DNA of 11,120 nt from an uncultured Cellvibrio sp. (GTDB lineage: Bacteria; Pseudomonadota; Gammaproteobacteria; Pseudomonadales; Cellvibrionaceae): NCBI GenBank assembly GCA_946482345.1, contig CAMLRJ010000063.1, forward strand, positions 1 through 11,120. Direction: 5' to 3'. Made by a program: the position numbers and the translations under genes. Below, piece by piece: positions 1-11,046 of this stretch. A model generated the notes under the pieces. It was given only the letters and a program-made list of their open reading frames with translations, was not told the origin of the DNA and made no database searches. Each line of letters opens with the position of its first letter. Positions within the stretch are counted from its first letter, which is position 1.

Positions 1-1872
1 GTATAAACCTGTCGGCGCCAAATCGGAATTGGGATATTGTTTGGCAATTCTACCAAAGTGCATTATAGCGGCATTGGTTTGATTCGCTTTTGCTGCAGCT
101 TCACCCTGACGATAAATCGCGAGTGCTGCACTGTTATTAATTTGGTCACGTTGTTTTTGATCTATACCCGGTTTTACACTTAAATCAGAAAACGCCATTT
201 CTGCGTCGGCGAATTCAGCAAGCTCAAGATAGGATCTTGCTTTGATGTTGCCAAGAGTGAAATAGGATTGGTCGGGAATTTTCTTTAAAAGATTCGCCAG
301 CTCAATCGCTTTCGCATAATTTTTATCAGAAAACGCCAGTTGTGCTGCGTGTACAATCAATTCAGCGGCTTTGCCATCATTGGGGTAGAGTTTTACGTAG
401 CGCAAAACATAGTCGATATGTTTATTTAACCAAGCTGTTTTCGCAGTGCCTGTTGAGTTATTAAAAAAATCATCGGACATACTAATGGTCGCGTAAGCCG
501 ATTTTTTATCCAGAATTAATTCGCCATCGTAAGCTGCTTTTTCAAACAGGGTTAAAGCATCGGTGTTTCGTTTAACATCAGCAAGCAGCTCGGCATAAAG
601 CACGTAAATATTATCCTGGCGTGCATAAGACTGATAATCAGTCAGGTAACGTTTATACCAAAGTTCTGCCCCTGCAAAATTGCTGCTGTCCGATTTTTTA
701 TTGTATTGACTGTGATAAAAAGTTGACATCAAAACAATGTATTGTCGCAATTCGTTTTTAATTTGTTTTTGTGTTTCTTTATTAGGATTTTTATTCCAAT
801 AAGCCGAGTTAACATTATAAAGTGAATAGAAGGTTTCAATTTCTTCGTTCAATGGTGCTACAAAATTACCTGACTGCCATATTTTGATGACTTCCAGGTG
901 CGCCACGGGCAAGCGCTTATCAGATGGCTGGTGTTTGATAAATTCTTTGAGTGTTAACGCGGCATCGGAATATCGTTCCTGTTGCAGGTAAATATCTGAT
1001 ACCACATGGTAGGCTTCATAGACGTATTTAAAATCAGTGGTGTCCGCAAAATATTGATTTAAACCTTCAGGCCCGTTGTAATTGATAAACGACAAACCCA
1101 GTGCGCGGAAATAATCATCAAATAAACTTTTTTCACTGTCACTTAACTTGTCTCGCGCCGCAAATTGATGATTGCTAAGAGCTGCAACAAAATCGTCTAT
1201 GGCTTCCAGATAGAGTTCTTGCTTGTAACGCGACCATCCTCTTTTGAATAAAGATTTTTCATAAAAATCTTTATTGTATTGCGCTGTAATCGCTTCAGTG
1301 TAAGCATTTTCGGCAGTGATATAATCACCGCTGGCAAAAGCAGTTTCTGCCAGACGAAATTGCGCTTCTGCGTAAAATACAGATTTCGGATGTTCATCGA
1401 CCAGTTGTTGCAAAATACTATAGGCTTTGCTGGAGTCACCGATTTGCGACAAAGTTCTGGCTAACTGATAGAGGGATTTATCCACTTCCGGTGCATCGGG
1501 AAAATCGCGAATGGAAGTTTCCAGAAGAGTAATCGTATTGCGCAAAGTGGTGTTGTAACGTTGATCCTGTTCGGCTTCACTTAATTTTTCATCTTGCCCG
1601 CCAAGACTTTCACTCAGTTCGAGTTCCATATTGGCAATACGGTTAACGGCCGTTACTCGCGACTTGTCAGTTTTGCTGGCATGTTGCAAATAACTGTAAT
1701 AAGCATTCTTCACATCTTCTTTGGTTTTTGATGTATTGCTTACTTTGGTTTCAATAACCGATTCATCACTCACATCCAGATCAGCAAGTGTTTGCTCTTC
1801 CTCTTTTTCAGGATTGCCTGCACAGGCCCCCAGCATCAATGTCAATAGCAACAATGTTTTATGAAATTGCAT
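1..1872 (-). CDS. TPR outer-membrane lipoprotein, 3' end beyond the window (partial)
   Basis: The frame is open from ATG at 1872 to the window edge: 624 codons with no stop. The N-terminus is a lipoprotein signal, MQFHKTLLLLTLMLGAC, with lipobox LGAC. Cys17 is the predicted lipidated residue, and Ala at +2 favours transport to the outer membrane. A charged, low-complexity linker (about 20-55) follows. TPR-like repeats then run at about 130-162, 166-196, 205-235 (SLFKRGWSRYKQELYLEAI) and 285-315, with further helical pairs at about 430-445 and 500-530. The region 243-277, with LSDSEKSLFDDYFRALGLSF, resembles a conserved block remembered from large TPR lipoproteins of gammaproteobacteria encoded with ExbB/ExbD/AgmX genes; this is inferred. 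AAGGATAAG provides a ribosome-binding site overlapping the end of the previous gene, and the two genes are separated by 2 bp. Role unproven; likely an envelope scaffold. Confidence 0.88.
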   Translation of the reverse strand, partial: MQFHKTLLLLTLMLGACAGNPEKEEEQTLADLDVSDESVIETKVSNTSKTKEDVKNAYYSYLQHASKTDKSRVTAVNRIANMELELSESLGGQDEKLSEAEQDQRYNTTLRNTITLLETSIRDFPDAPEVDKSLYQLARTLSQIGDSSKAYSILQQLVDEHPKSVFYAEAQFRLAETAFASGDYITAENAYTEAITAQYNKDFYEKSLFKRGWSRYKQELYLEAIDDFVAALSNHQFAARDKLSDSEKSLFDDYFRALGLSFINYNGPEGLNQYFADTTDFKYVYEAYHVVSDIYLQQERYSDAALTLKEFIKHQPSDKRLPVAHLEVIKIWQSGNFVAPLNEEIETFYSLYNVNSAYWNKNPNKETQKQIKNELRQYIVLMSTFYHSQYNKKSDSSNFAGAELWYKRYLTDYQSYARQDNIYVLYAELLADVKRNTDALTLFEKAAYDGELILDKKSAYATISMSDDFFNNSTGTAKTAWLNKHIDYVLRYVKLYPNDGKAAELIVHAAQLAFSDKNYAKAIELANLLKKIPDQSYFTLGNIKARSYLELAEFADAEMAFSDLSVKPGIDQKQRDQINNSAALAIYRQGEAAAKANQTNAAIMHFGRIAKQYPNSDLAPTGLY

Positions 1873-1874
1873 GA

Positions 1875-3209
1875 TTACTTATCCTTGTCATAGAGTTGGG
1901 CTTGGCCAAGTTGCGATTGGGCAAGGTAACTGGAAAGAACTTCAATCTGTGCGTCGTAGCCTTTGTTCAACAAAGTTTTAGTCAATAATAAATATTGATC
2001 ATATAAGGACGATATTTTGGCGCGCTCTGAATTGGATAAGGCCAGCTGTCTGAATTCCTGCAAACTTTCTATATGCACTTTTAACCAGCCCGGCAAATAT
2101 TCTGAATCCAGTGGAATATTATTCAAACTATTTTGTTTTTCGGCAATCGATGCATTCAATTTATTTTGATAATAGACGATAGCATTGGCATAGTGTTCCG
2201 ACGCCACCTCTTTTTTTCCGAGCAAAACATAAGTGTAGGCAGATAAGAGTCTGGATTCTATGACGGCAATATCATCAGTGTCTTTTTTCTTAAGCAGATT
2301 GAATGCATTTAATCCGCCTGCAAAATCACCTTGATGTATAGCACACAGGCCAATGCCTAAAAGTGCTTTATCAGCATATTCACTTTTAACTGAAATTTTT
2401 CGAAAACTGTCTCGTGCATTTCGGTAAAATTCATGATGAATCTGTGCATATCCAATAAATAAAAATAGTCGATTCAATAATTCAGGATTTTTGGAAATAG
2501 TTTCGACAGTAACCGCTGATTCGATAGTAAGGTCGGCATCTGTCCACCAGCCCTGGCGTAAAAAAGCGATAGCTTTGTTTAATTGTGCATAGCCATAATA
2601 ATGGGATGTGTTTGCAACCTGATCGTAATAAGTAATGGCTTGACGATGCTGCTTTAAATTTTGCAAAACAATGCCATAGATTATATAAGCGTAGTCACTT
2701 TCATCCTGGGTAAGTGCATTGCGTGCAGTGATGGCATCCATTTCTTTTAGCACTTTTTTCCAATCTTCATGCGCATAATAAAATAAAGCAAGACGGTAAT
2801 GCATTTTTGAAATAGTGTTGTCACTGGCCGTTTGGGATGCAATCAATAAAATAGCTTTTGCTTGCTCCAACGCTTCCATTGCCAACAATAAATCAAAAAT
2901 ACCCATCACTTCGTCAGCTTCAATATTAGCCCGAATCAAATGGATGTTGCCTATGACCAATTGAATTGCAGAAAAGCGTTGGTGAGCATTCACCGCTGTT
3001 GTGACCAACGTGAGAAGTTCGGCAGGTGTATCCGGTTTTTTGATATTTTTCTGCTGGTAATTTTTATGCAGAAGACTGGATTGTGCATAAAAGTCAGCGA
3101 AGAGCTTTTGTGCTGTTTCTCGCAGATTGGGTGTTGCTGGCGGGGTATCAGCATTGGCCAATAACCCCGCAGCAATTAAAACAAACAATACAATAAATCG
3201 TGACATCAT
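1875..3209 (-). CDS. Periplasmic TPR protein, possibly of an Agl/Glt-like envelope complex
   Basis: A 444-residue protein starting with a Sec signal peptide: a short MMSR n-region, a hydrophobic FIVLFVLIAAGLL core, and a likely signal-peptidase I site after LANA (residue 20), with no lipobox cysteine. The mature part is almost entirely helical and shows degenerate TPR-type pairs at about 136-165, 171-200, 205-235, 246-272 and 278-309; the clearest is KALLGIGLCAIHQGDFAGGL (281-300). It is predicted to be a soluble periplasmic scaffold. The segment from about 275 to 350 resembles, from memory, TPR proteins encoded with TolQ/TolR-type motors (the GltE/AglT group); that link is inferred. No good Shine-Dalgarno sequence precedes the tandem ATGATG start, but the signal peptide fixes it. 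It lies 37 bp after clpV, and its TAA is 2 bp from the next ATG, so it forms a coupled pair with the downstream lipoprotein. It is not a recognised core T6SS part. Confidence 0.85.
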   Translation of the reverse strand: MMSRFIVLFVLIAAGLLANADTPPATPNLRETAQKLFADFYAQSSLLHKNYQQKNIKKPDTPAELLTLVTTAVNAHQRFSAIQLVIGNIHLIRANIEADEVMGIFDLLLAMEALEQAKAILLIASQTASDNTISKMHYRLALFYYAHEDWKKVLKEMDAITARNALTQDESDYAYIIYGIVLQNLKQHRQAITYYDQVANTSHYYGYAQLNKAIAFLRQGWWTDADLTIESAVTVETISKNPELLNRLFLFIGYAQIHHEFYRNARDSFRKISVKSEYADKALLGIGLCAIHQGDFAGGLNAFNLLKKKDTDDIAVIESRLLSAYTYVLLGKKEVASEHYANAIVYYQNKLNASIAEKQNSLNNIPLDSEYLPGWLKVHIESLQEFRQLALSNSERAKISSLYDQYLLLTKTLLNKGYDAQIEVLSSYLAQSQLGQAQLYDKDK

Positions 3210-3246
3210 AATTAGTTAGCTATTCGATATTATTCGTTCGACCTTA

Positions 3247-5940
<2,694 letters not shown>

Positions 5941-5974
5941 AATAATTCCTATGCTTTGAAGTTTATTAAAGGTC

Positions 5975-7117
5975 CTAATAATTTAATCGTGCAGATGATA
6001 ACTTGATTTGCATGAGTTTTTGTGAATCTTGTGCGGTATCTTTTTCTCCCAGCCATGTACTCCATCCCATCAAGGGTGGACTTTTCTTGTTTAATGCTTG
6101 TGGTGAAATTTCCGAGCGTTTGATTTGGATGATGATATCAAACTCTTTTTCTATGCCAAGGTATAAGCGTGCAAGTTCTTTGAGTACACGTAAATTTTTT
6201 GTGCCCGGTGCAAAGCAATGATATTGCTGCCGGGTCAGAGGGCCGAGAAAAATTTGTACTTTTGCCTGAACATACCATCCGCGCCTGCCTAACATACAGG
6301 AACGACCGAGGCAGGAGTTTTGACCCTCGGGTTGTTCTGACCAAGCTAAGCGTGTGCGCACATCGTCGATTAAATCCTGCCATTGTCCAACCAGTTCTTT
6401 AATGGCGACAGGCACTTTGAAGTAGTCTGAAAGAATTTGTTTTAAGCCGTAGGATGTTCGCAAACTTTGTGAAAAGTATCCGCTGTAATACACAATAGTT
6501 TCATCGCTGACAGCTTGTCTTTTGGTGAGTTTGCGAGTGCCAAGTCCCACTAGGGATAGAAGTGTTTTGGTGTGTTGATCGGTAAATTGATCATCGCTGG
6601 TTGTGCGTAAATTTAATTTCTGCAGTAATTTGGTGGATTCATACAGCAAGGGTAATTGATAGCGAATAGACGCTTTATAAAAAAGAGAGGTAATTCGGTG
6701 ATTGAATAAATTAAGAAATCCTTGCAAGGCAACATCACGATTTTTTAATCGTTGCAAAATAATTTCGGTGTAATGGTAAGGCAAAACACCCATGCTGCCG
6801 GTTAAACCAATAAAGTTAACCAACACTTCCCAATAAATTTGATTGTCGTCTGTTTTTTGTTGTCGGGCACGGACAACTTCATTTTCAGGAAAGTGTAAGG
6901 TACTGCTACTGGCAAAGCGTAATGATTCGCGGTTGGGCGGAGAATAGTTGCCAACAAAATTAACATTGGCTTTGGGGGCATTCGCCAAATTTGCCGTATT
7001 GTGATAAATGAGCGCACGCTCCAGAATCCGAACGACTTGAATAAATTCAAAATCACCCGGAGACTGTTGCAGCAAATCAACTAAAGCAGAATTTTTTCGC
7101 CAGCTCTGGGTGGACAT
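5975..7117 (-). CDS. tssG: TssG, T6SS baseplate wedge protein
   Basis: A 380-residue protein of the TssG/ImpH/VasB family, partner of TssF in the baseplate wedge. Landmarks are FEFIQVVRILERA (about 23-35), SLRFASSSTLHFPENEV (about 65-81), the signature NFIGLTGSMGVLPYHYTE (about 101-118), FLNLFNHRITSLFYKA (about 134-149), GYFSQSLRTSYGLKQILSDYF (split over about 213-233), GRSCMLGRRG (about 271-280), FLGPLTRQQY (about 290-299), and a C-terminal GWSTWLG. The ATG lies 37 bp inside the end of tssF. That start is kept because TssG proteins usually begin about 20-25 residues before FEFIQ, and no other in-frame Met occurs until about residue 109. A modest AAGG lies upstream. The product is slightly long for the family but intact. 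The stop is TAG, and clpV follows after 34 bp. Confidence 0.96.
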   Translation of the reverse strand: MSTQSWRKNSALVDLLQQSPGDFEFIQVVRILERALIYHNTANLANAPKANVNFVGNYSPPNRESLRFASSSTLHFPENEVVRARQQKTDDNQIYWEVLVNFIGLTGSMGVLPYHYTEIILQRLKNRDVALQGFLNLFNHRITSLFYKASIRYQLPLLYESTKLLQKLNLRTTSDDQFTDQHTKTLLSLVGLGTRKLTKRQAVSDETIVYYSGYFSQSLRTSYGLKQILSDYFKVPVAIKELVGQWQDLIDDVRTRLAWSEQPEGQNSCLGRSCMLGRRGWYVQAKVQIFLGPLTRQQYHCFAPGTKNLRVLKELARLYLGIEKEFDIIIQIKRSEISPQALNKKSPPLMGWSTWLGEKDTAQDSQKLMQIKLSSARLNY

Positions 7118-8916
7118 TTCTTTAAATAACCTTCTTTATTTTTCAGTTTGATTAACACACGCGAAAAAGAATTGACGGAACAGTAAAGCGCAAAAAAGTG
7201 ATCCAGAATATTGGCATATAAATATTTACTGGAACCTGTGAGCAACGCATCATCCAGTGTTATTTCAATTTCCATTCCGCGACACATGGTAGTGCGACCA
7301 TCTATAGGCAGCGGTGCGCTGATGGGGCGTGTATCAACAGACACAATCGAATTGATTAATGCACGGGTAACAGAAGTCTCCTTGAAATCGTACAGCCGTA
7401 AAATTTCTTTTAATGCTTCGGTAGCATTATTGCCACCGGTTAATGACAGATGATTTAAATTCAAATGCGAAATCAATCGCCAGCGCGCACCATCACCCAA
7501 AACCGGACGAACGGTAACCGATGGCTGGGTCAGACAACGAATACTGGAACAGGGCGGGGCACTGTTGGCACATTGCAATCGGGGTTGATCCATTGTGAAT
7601 GGTAATTTCGCTGGTAAATCACGGTTGCTGCAATGTGTTTTGATCGTCAGCGTTCTGTCTTCAGGAACGTTGGGATTTAATTCAAGATCGACCAAACTCA
7701 AAAATACATCTGTACCTTCATCGCGTTCGTAATTGGATAATTTTGCATGTCGTCTTGCTGCAAACCAGAAAGAATGATTTTCTGAATCCTGATGACTGTG
7801 ATTCATTCCGTAGAGCGGTAAAAAATCGGTTTTTTCTCCGGATGATGTAGACGCAGTCACTTGATCGATGGAATAAACTTCAAATCCTTTCGGGCGTCGC
7901 GCATCCGGAACTATATGGTATTCAGATCGGGTGTGGGAAAGTTTGATCGGATCAGTTTTGTGTTCAAATAAATTGATGACGGGTGTGCAACCCAATGCAA
8001 AAGTGGCGGCATTTAAATTGTGTTCCAGCTCGATGTCGGCATCTTCCAGATAAATATAAATTTCCAGACAATCAGCTGCATCCTCTTTGATGGCTTTTGC
8101 CAAACCACAAATATCAATGAACATGAATTTTTCAGGGAACACCATAAATTCAGTCAACAATCTGTAACCGACAAAGGATGCGGGTGGATAGGGGAGCAGA
8201 CCTTCATTGACATTAAAACCGACTGCTTTTATGGAGCCTGCATCCAGAAATTTTGGTTTGGTGTCACCGGCCGCATTGACTACGGCAATTTTTTGTTTGC
8301 TGCGCAATAAAAATTCATAGAGTGGATGAATATGTTGTGTTTGTCCTTTTAAGTAAAAACGAATGCGATCCGGTTTTAAGTCAGAAAATTTAATTTCATT
8401 ATTAAAAGTTTGCAATTTCAGCCGTAATACACTGGACGCGTTGCGCATAAATTCTGCGCCGGGCGTCAGAAATGGTCTGCCCATCAAACTGGCTTCTACA
8501 ACTTTGAATGGAAAAAGTTCAACATCATAACCAGTGCTGAACCGGCACATCTCTCCCTGAAAATAATCGGTATCCAATTCAGTGCGAGCAGGAATGTGAA
8601 ATTTTCCATCCAGTTGTTCCGGGTCGGCAGCAAACTGGACTATCGACATCGAAGGAATAGGGCGCTGATAATGCGGGAAAACAACATTTAACAGAGCATC
8701 ACTTAATTCGGGAATGTCATCATTTAATTTGTGTTGCAGGCGAGCATTCAAATAAGCAAAGCCTTCAATCAAACGTGACACGTGTGGATCTTCCACTGTA
8801 TCGGTGCTGATATTTAAACGTCCGGCAATTTTCGGATTTTCTTTGGCGAATTCAGCACCCAGCTGGCGAATAAATGCCAATTCTTTTTCGTAGTAACGCA
8901 ATAATTCATCAGACAT
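7081..8916 (-). CDS. tssF: TssF, T6SS baseplate wedge protein
   Basis: A 611-residue protein of the TssF/ImpG/VasA family. TssF combines with TssG (two TssF to one TssG) to form the cytoplasmic baseplate wedge that receives TssK and surrounds the VgrG hub. The N-terminus is typical: LRYYEKELAFIRQLGAEFA (about 5-23), a DPHVSRLIEGFAYLNARL segment (about 43-60), and VVFPHYQRPIPSMSIVQF (about 78-95). Further landmarks are RPFLTPGAEF (about 147-156), a central FVGYRLLTEFMVFPEKFMF region (about 248-266), GALGCTP-like FALGCTPVINLFE (about 306-318), and the C-terminal HLNLNHLSL and FSRVLIK segments ending CPPRAGEKILL. Length and ends are complete. It overlaps tssE by 8 bp at its start and tssG by 37 bp at its end. 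Confidence 0.97.
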   Translation of the reverse strand: MSDELLRYYEKELAFIRQLGAEFAKENPKIAGRLNISTDTVEDPHVSRLIEGFAYLNARLQHKLNDDIPELSDALLNVVFPHYQRPIPSMSIVQFAADPEQLDGKFHIPARTELDTDYFQGEMCRFSTGYDVELFPFKVVEASLMGRPFLTPGAEFMRNASSVLRLKLQTFNNEIKFSDLKPDRIRFYLKGQTQHIHPLYEFLLRSKQKIAVVNAAGDTKPKFLDAGSIKAVGFNVNEGLLPYPPASFVGYRLLTEFMVFPEKFMFIDICGLAKAIKEDAADCLEIYIYLEDADIELEHNLNAATFALGCTPVINLFEHKTDPIKLSHTRSEYHIVPDARRPKGFEVYSIDQVTASTSSGEKTDFLPLYGMNHSHQDSENHSFWFAARRHAKLSNYERDEGTDVFLSLVDLELNPNVPEDRTLTIKTHCSNRDLPAKLPFTMDQPRLQCANSAPPCSSIRCLTQPSVTVRPVLGDGARWRLISHLNLNHLSLTGGNNATEALKEILRLYDFKETSVTRALINSIVSVDTRPISAPLPIDGRTTMCRGMEIEITLDDALLTGSSKYLYANILDHFFALYCSVNSFSRVLIKLKNKEGYLKKCPPRAGEKILL

Positions 8917-9409
8917 GATCAGAAGCTCGAATGTTTACGCTGCGTGATACAGGTTCAAGTATGGAGTCAAACACGACCACTTCCGGAGCCGGGTCAGCAT
9001 ATAAAATGGCATCGATTCTAAAACGCAAGGTTCGGTCGCCGTTGCCGTCATTATCCTGATAAGTGACGCTGACGCTTTTGAATCTGGGTTCATAAGTTCT
9101 CAGTAAATTTTCCAGATCCCGAATAAAGGCTTTACGTTTTTCGATGTCGGTGGTGTTAACAGTTGCCAGATCGGGCAATCCATAATTTAAAATACAGTTT
9201 TCCAATTGTGGTAAATCTTCCGGTGTCGAAATAATCCGGTAACGTGTATTTAACAAACTCTCAAGATCACGTTTGACACTTTCACGCAAATCCCTGACTT
9301 GTTGATACTGATTTTGTTCGCTATCAACATGGGATTTGGGATCAAGGTCAATTAATCTATCGAGAATTGATGCTCGAATATTTTTTTTCTTTTTATCCGG
9401 TTTATTCAT
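8909..9409 (-). CDS. tssE: TssE, gp25-like T6SS baseplate protein
   Basis: A 166-residue protein of the phage T4 gp25-like family, which initiates sheath assembly on the baseplate. Visible landmarks are ASILDRLID (about 13-21), RDLESLLNTR (about 47-56), NYGLPDL (about 75-81), and the C-terminal core FRIDAILYADPAPEVVVFD followed by ILEPVSRSVNI (about 130-160). The last part corresponds to the strand region that docks with TssB/TssC. The length is normal for TssE. A clear Shine-Dalgarno sequence, GAGGGA, lies just before the ATG. A lysine-rich stretch (DKKKK) sits near the N-terminus. The stop overlaps the tssF start by 8 bp (ATGTCTGA), which indicates coupled translation with the next baseplate subunit. 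Confidence 0.96.
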   Translation of the reverse strand: MNKPDKKKKNIRASILDRLIDLDPKSHVDSEQNQYQQVRDLRESVKRDLESLLNTRYRIISTPEDLPQLENCILNYGLPDLATVNTTDIEKRKAFIRDLENLLRTYEPRFKSVSVTYQDNDGNGDRTLRFRIDAILYADPAPEVVVFDSILEPVSRSVNIRASDHV

Positions 9410-9423
9410 ATTCCCTCAACTAT

Positions 9424-10938
9424 TTATTTGGTTGGACTTTGCAGAAGTTCGGTAACAAGTTCCAGTTCAGAAACCATTTGATCAACCTGATAGTGAGGAA
9501 CCAAATGTATAACGCAAAGATATTGTCCCGGTTTACTGGGGTGTTCCTTGACACTCACATTACCTTCTTTCAATGGATATCGGGCTTGTTGTTCCCATTC
9601 AAGATCGTGTCGGCCGGTGGTGTATTTCAGCAACCAGCGTTGCAGAAAAGTTTGGCATTCTTCGGCAGACAAAAACGAGCCGATCTTATCACGTATCATG
9701 ACCTTTATATAATGCGCAACGCGTGAAGCACAAAGAACGTGTTGCAACATGGTCGATAATTTGTAATTGGTGTTATCGACATTACTATTTTTTCTGACGG
9801 GTTTCTGAATACTTTGATTGCTGTAAAAAGCAGAAAAAGGTGTGCCGTAGCAATGGCACAAAGGCACTAATCCCAATTCGCTGATTTCCCGTTCGAGGCT
9901 ATCAGTGATCAGAATTTCAGAAGAAGGTTTGATGGCGATGTCCGGTCTATCGGTTTCAAAAAAATCGGTGGATAAATTAGTGACCAATCCACCGCCCAGT
10001 TTATCCCGTGGTACACCACGAATATGACCGAACCAGCCAACATTGGCGAATTCACGAATCAATACACAACCAAAAGCATAACTGGCATTTCCCCACAGAT
10101 ACATATTTTGATCAGGGTTCATGCTTTTCTCGTAAAAATAAATGCCTTTATAAGAGCCTGGATTTTTCCGGTAAGGTGTTCGCATCAATATACGTGGCAG
10201 GGTTAAACCTAAAAAGCGTGAATCAGGTTTGTCGCGTAATGCACGCCAGCGAACATATTCTGTTTGGGAAAAAATTTCAGCCAGATTGAGTGAACTGCCC
10301 AGCGTTGAAAAATTTTCAATACCAAATAATTCCGGTGAGGCGGATGCAATAAAAGGTGAAAACGAAGCTGCTGCAATTTCAGCCATACCACTTAAAGCCG
10401 CGATATCATCTTGCGGGTGTCTTGCAGAGGGTTTGTGGCTGATTTCAAAATCACCAATCAAAACGCCATAAGGTTCACCACCAGCAATGCCGTATTCTTC
10501 GTTGTAAACCTTGTTGAATAATTGGCTTTGATCAAACTCGATTGCCCGATCAATATCTTTTGCAACTTCTGCCCAGGTGATATCAAGAATTTTAATTTTA
10601 ATATTGCGCACGCCTTCCGCTTGCGCAACCAGATGCCAGACGCCGCGCCATGAAGCTTCGAGCTTTTGATAATCAGGGTGGTGAATGATGGTATTTAATT
10701 GATCGTTAATCAGTTCATCAATTTCAGCAATTGATCTGTCAATTGCACAATGAATGTCGTCTGTTGTTTGCAACGATTCGGTGTCAACAAATTCAGTTAG
10801 CCAATAAGTTAATGCTTTTTTGGTATTTTTTTCTTTCAGGAAATCAGCAAGCGAAACAACCCATGCTTCTCGCGAATAAAGCGAATCCAAAGAGACTTGA
10901 GTATATGCACCTGTTTCGTGTTGAAAATTTGTTTGCAC
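9424..10938 (-). CDS. tssC: Second TssC-family T6SS sheath protein (ImpD/TssC40-like paralogue)
   Basis: A 504-residue protein of the TssC/VipB/EvpB large-sheath-subunit family. Family landmarks appear in order: SWRGVWHLV (about 95-103), EFDQSQLFNKVYNEEYG with GGEPYGVLIGD (about 133-162), FLGLTLPRILMRTPY (about 243-257), a YLWGNASYAFG segment, ELGLVPLCHCYGTPFSAFYSNQS, ASRVAHYIKVMIRDKIGSF, and a C-terminal KPGQYLCVIHLVPHYQ strand used for sheath handshaking. Instead of the canonical LRLV-LP end it finishes LELVTELLQSPTK. Because a canonical TssC lies just upstream, this is best read as the second TssC of the impC-impD (TssC41/TssC40) arrangement described in Rhizobium and Agrobacterium. It may form mixed sheaths, a sheath cap or a baseplate-proximal ring; that is inference. 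The start is GTG with a weak GGA about 10 nt upstream. The next in-frame Met is near residue 190, so the GTG is preferred. The gap to tssE is 14 bp. Confidence 0.92.
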   Translation of the reverse strand: MQTNFQHETGAYTQVSLDSLYSREAWVVSLADFLKEKNTKKALTYWLTEFVDTESLQTTDDIHCAIDRSIAEIDELINDQLNTIIHHPDYQKLEASWRGVWHLVAQAEGVRNIKIKILDITWAEVAKDIDRAIEFDQSQLFNKVYNEEYGIAGGEPYGVLIGDFEISHKPSARHPQDDIAALSGMAEIAAASFSPFIASASPELFGIENFSTLGSSLNLAEIFSQTEYVRWRALRDKPDSRFLGLTLPRILMRTPYRKNPGSYKGIYFYEKSMNPDQNMYLWGNASYAFGCVLIREFANVGWFGHIRGVPRDKLGGGLVTNLSTDFFETDRPDIAIKPSSEILITDSLEREISELGLVPLCHCYGTPFSAFYSNQSIQKPVRKNSNVDNTNYKLSTMLQHVLCASRVAHYIKVMIRDKIGSFLSAEECQTFLQRWLLKYTTGRHDLEWEQQARYPLKEGNVSVKEHPSKPGQYLCVIHLVPHYQVDQMVSELELVTELLQSPTK

Positions 10939-10944
10939 TAATTC

Positions 10945-11013
10945 TTATTCCAAATTGTCAAAGGCTATCGTAATTTCGCTTTGTTGAATCATGGTTTCGC
11001 TTTGTTGAATCAT
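10945..11013 (-). CDS. 22-codon leader mini-ORF before the second tssC gene (tentative)
   Basis: The mini-ORF starts with ATG at 11013 and ends with TAA at 10945-10947. It encodes two near-identical heptapeptides, MIQQSET and MIQQSEI, followed by TIAFDNLE. The stop lies two codons before the GTG start of the downstream TssC-family gene and is in the same reading frame. No convincing ribosome-binding site precedes either ATG; the upstream region is an AT-rich AATAAATAAAGCG. It could be a leader peptide that couples translation to the downstream GTG, the remnant of an N-terminal extension cut off by a nonsense mutation, or chance coding within a repeat. It is reported because the shared frame and the closeness to an otherwise weak GTG start are notable. 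Whether it is translated is unknown. Confidence 0.25.
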   Translation of the reverse strand: MIQQSETMIQQSEITIAFDNLE

Positions 11014-11024
11014 GGTTTCGCTTT
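10974..11024 (-). repeat. 21-bp tandem repeat, about 2.4 copies
   Basis: Two exact copies of a 21-bp unit (10974-10994 and 10995-11015) are followed by the first 9 bases of a third (11016-11024). On the plus strand each unit begins TTTCGCTTTG and ends AATCATGG. The period equals seven codons and also about two helical turns. On the minus strand each full unit contains an ATG, and the units are read as MIQQSE(T/I) in the same frame as the second tssC-like gene. The array lies between the terminator and that gene. It may be a plain slippage duplication within a leader ORF or a small array of protein-binding sites. Nothing in the sequence decides between these. Confidence 0.9.
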
Positions 11025-11046
11025 ATTTATTCGCAGATTGAGCATG

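Noticed and set aside
1197..1464. Small open frames on both strands within the TPR lipoprotein gene
   Set aside because: The lipoprotein frame is continuous for 624 codons with a coherent signal sequence and TPR pattern, so these are shadow frames.
9367..9726. Plus-strand open frame of 119 codons across the tssE start and the end of the second tssC
   Set aside because: It is antisense to two clearly supported genes, its translation is unlike any family I recognise, and it gives no sign of being a separate gene.
10956..10967. TTGACA on the minus strand (inside CCTTTGACAATTT) as a -35 element for the second tssC
   Set aside because: A -10 element at 16-18 bp would fall at or after the GTG start, and no TATAAT-like hexamer is present there.
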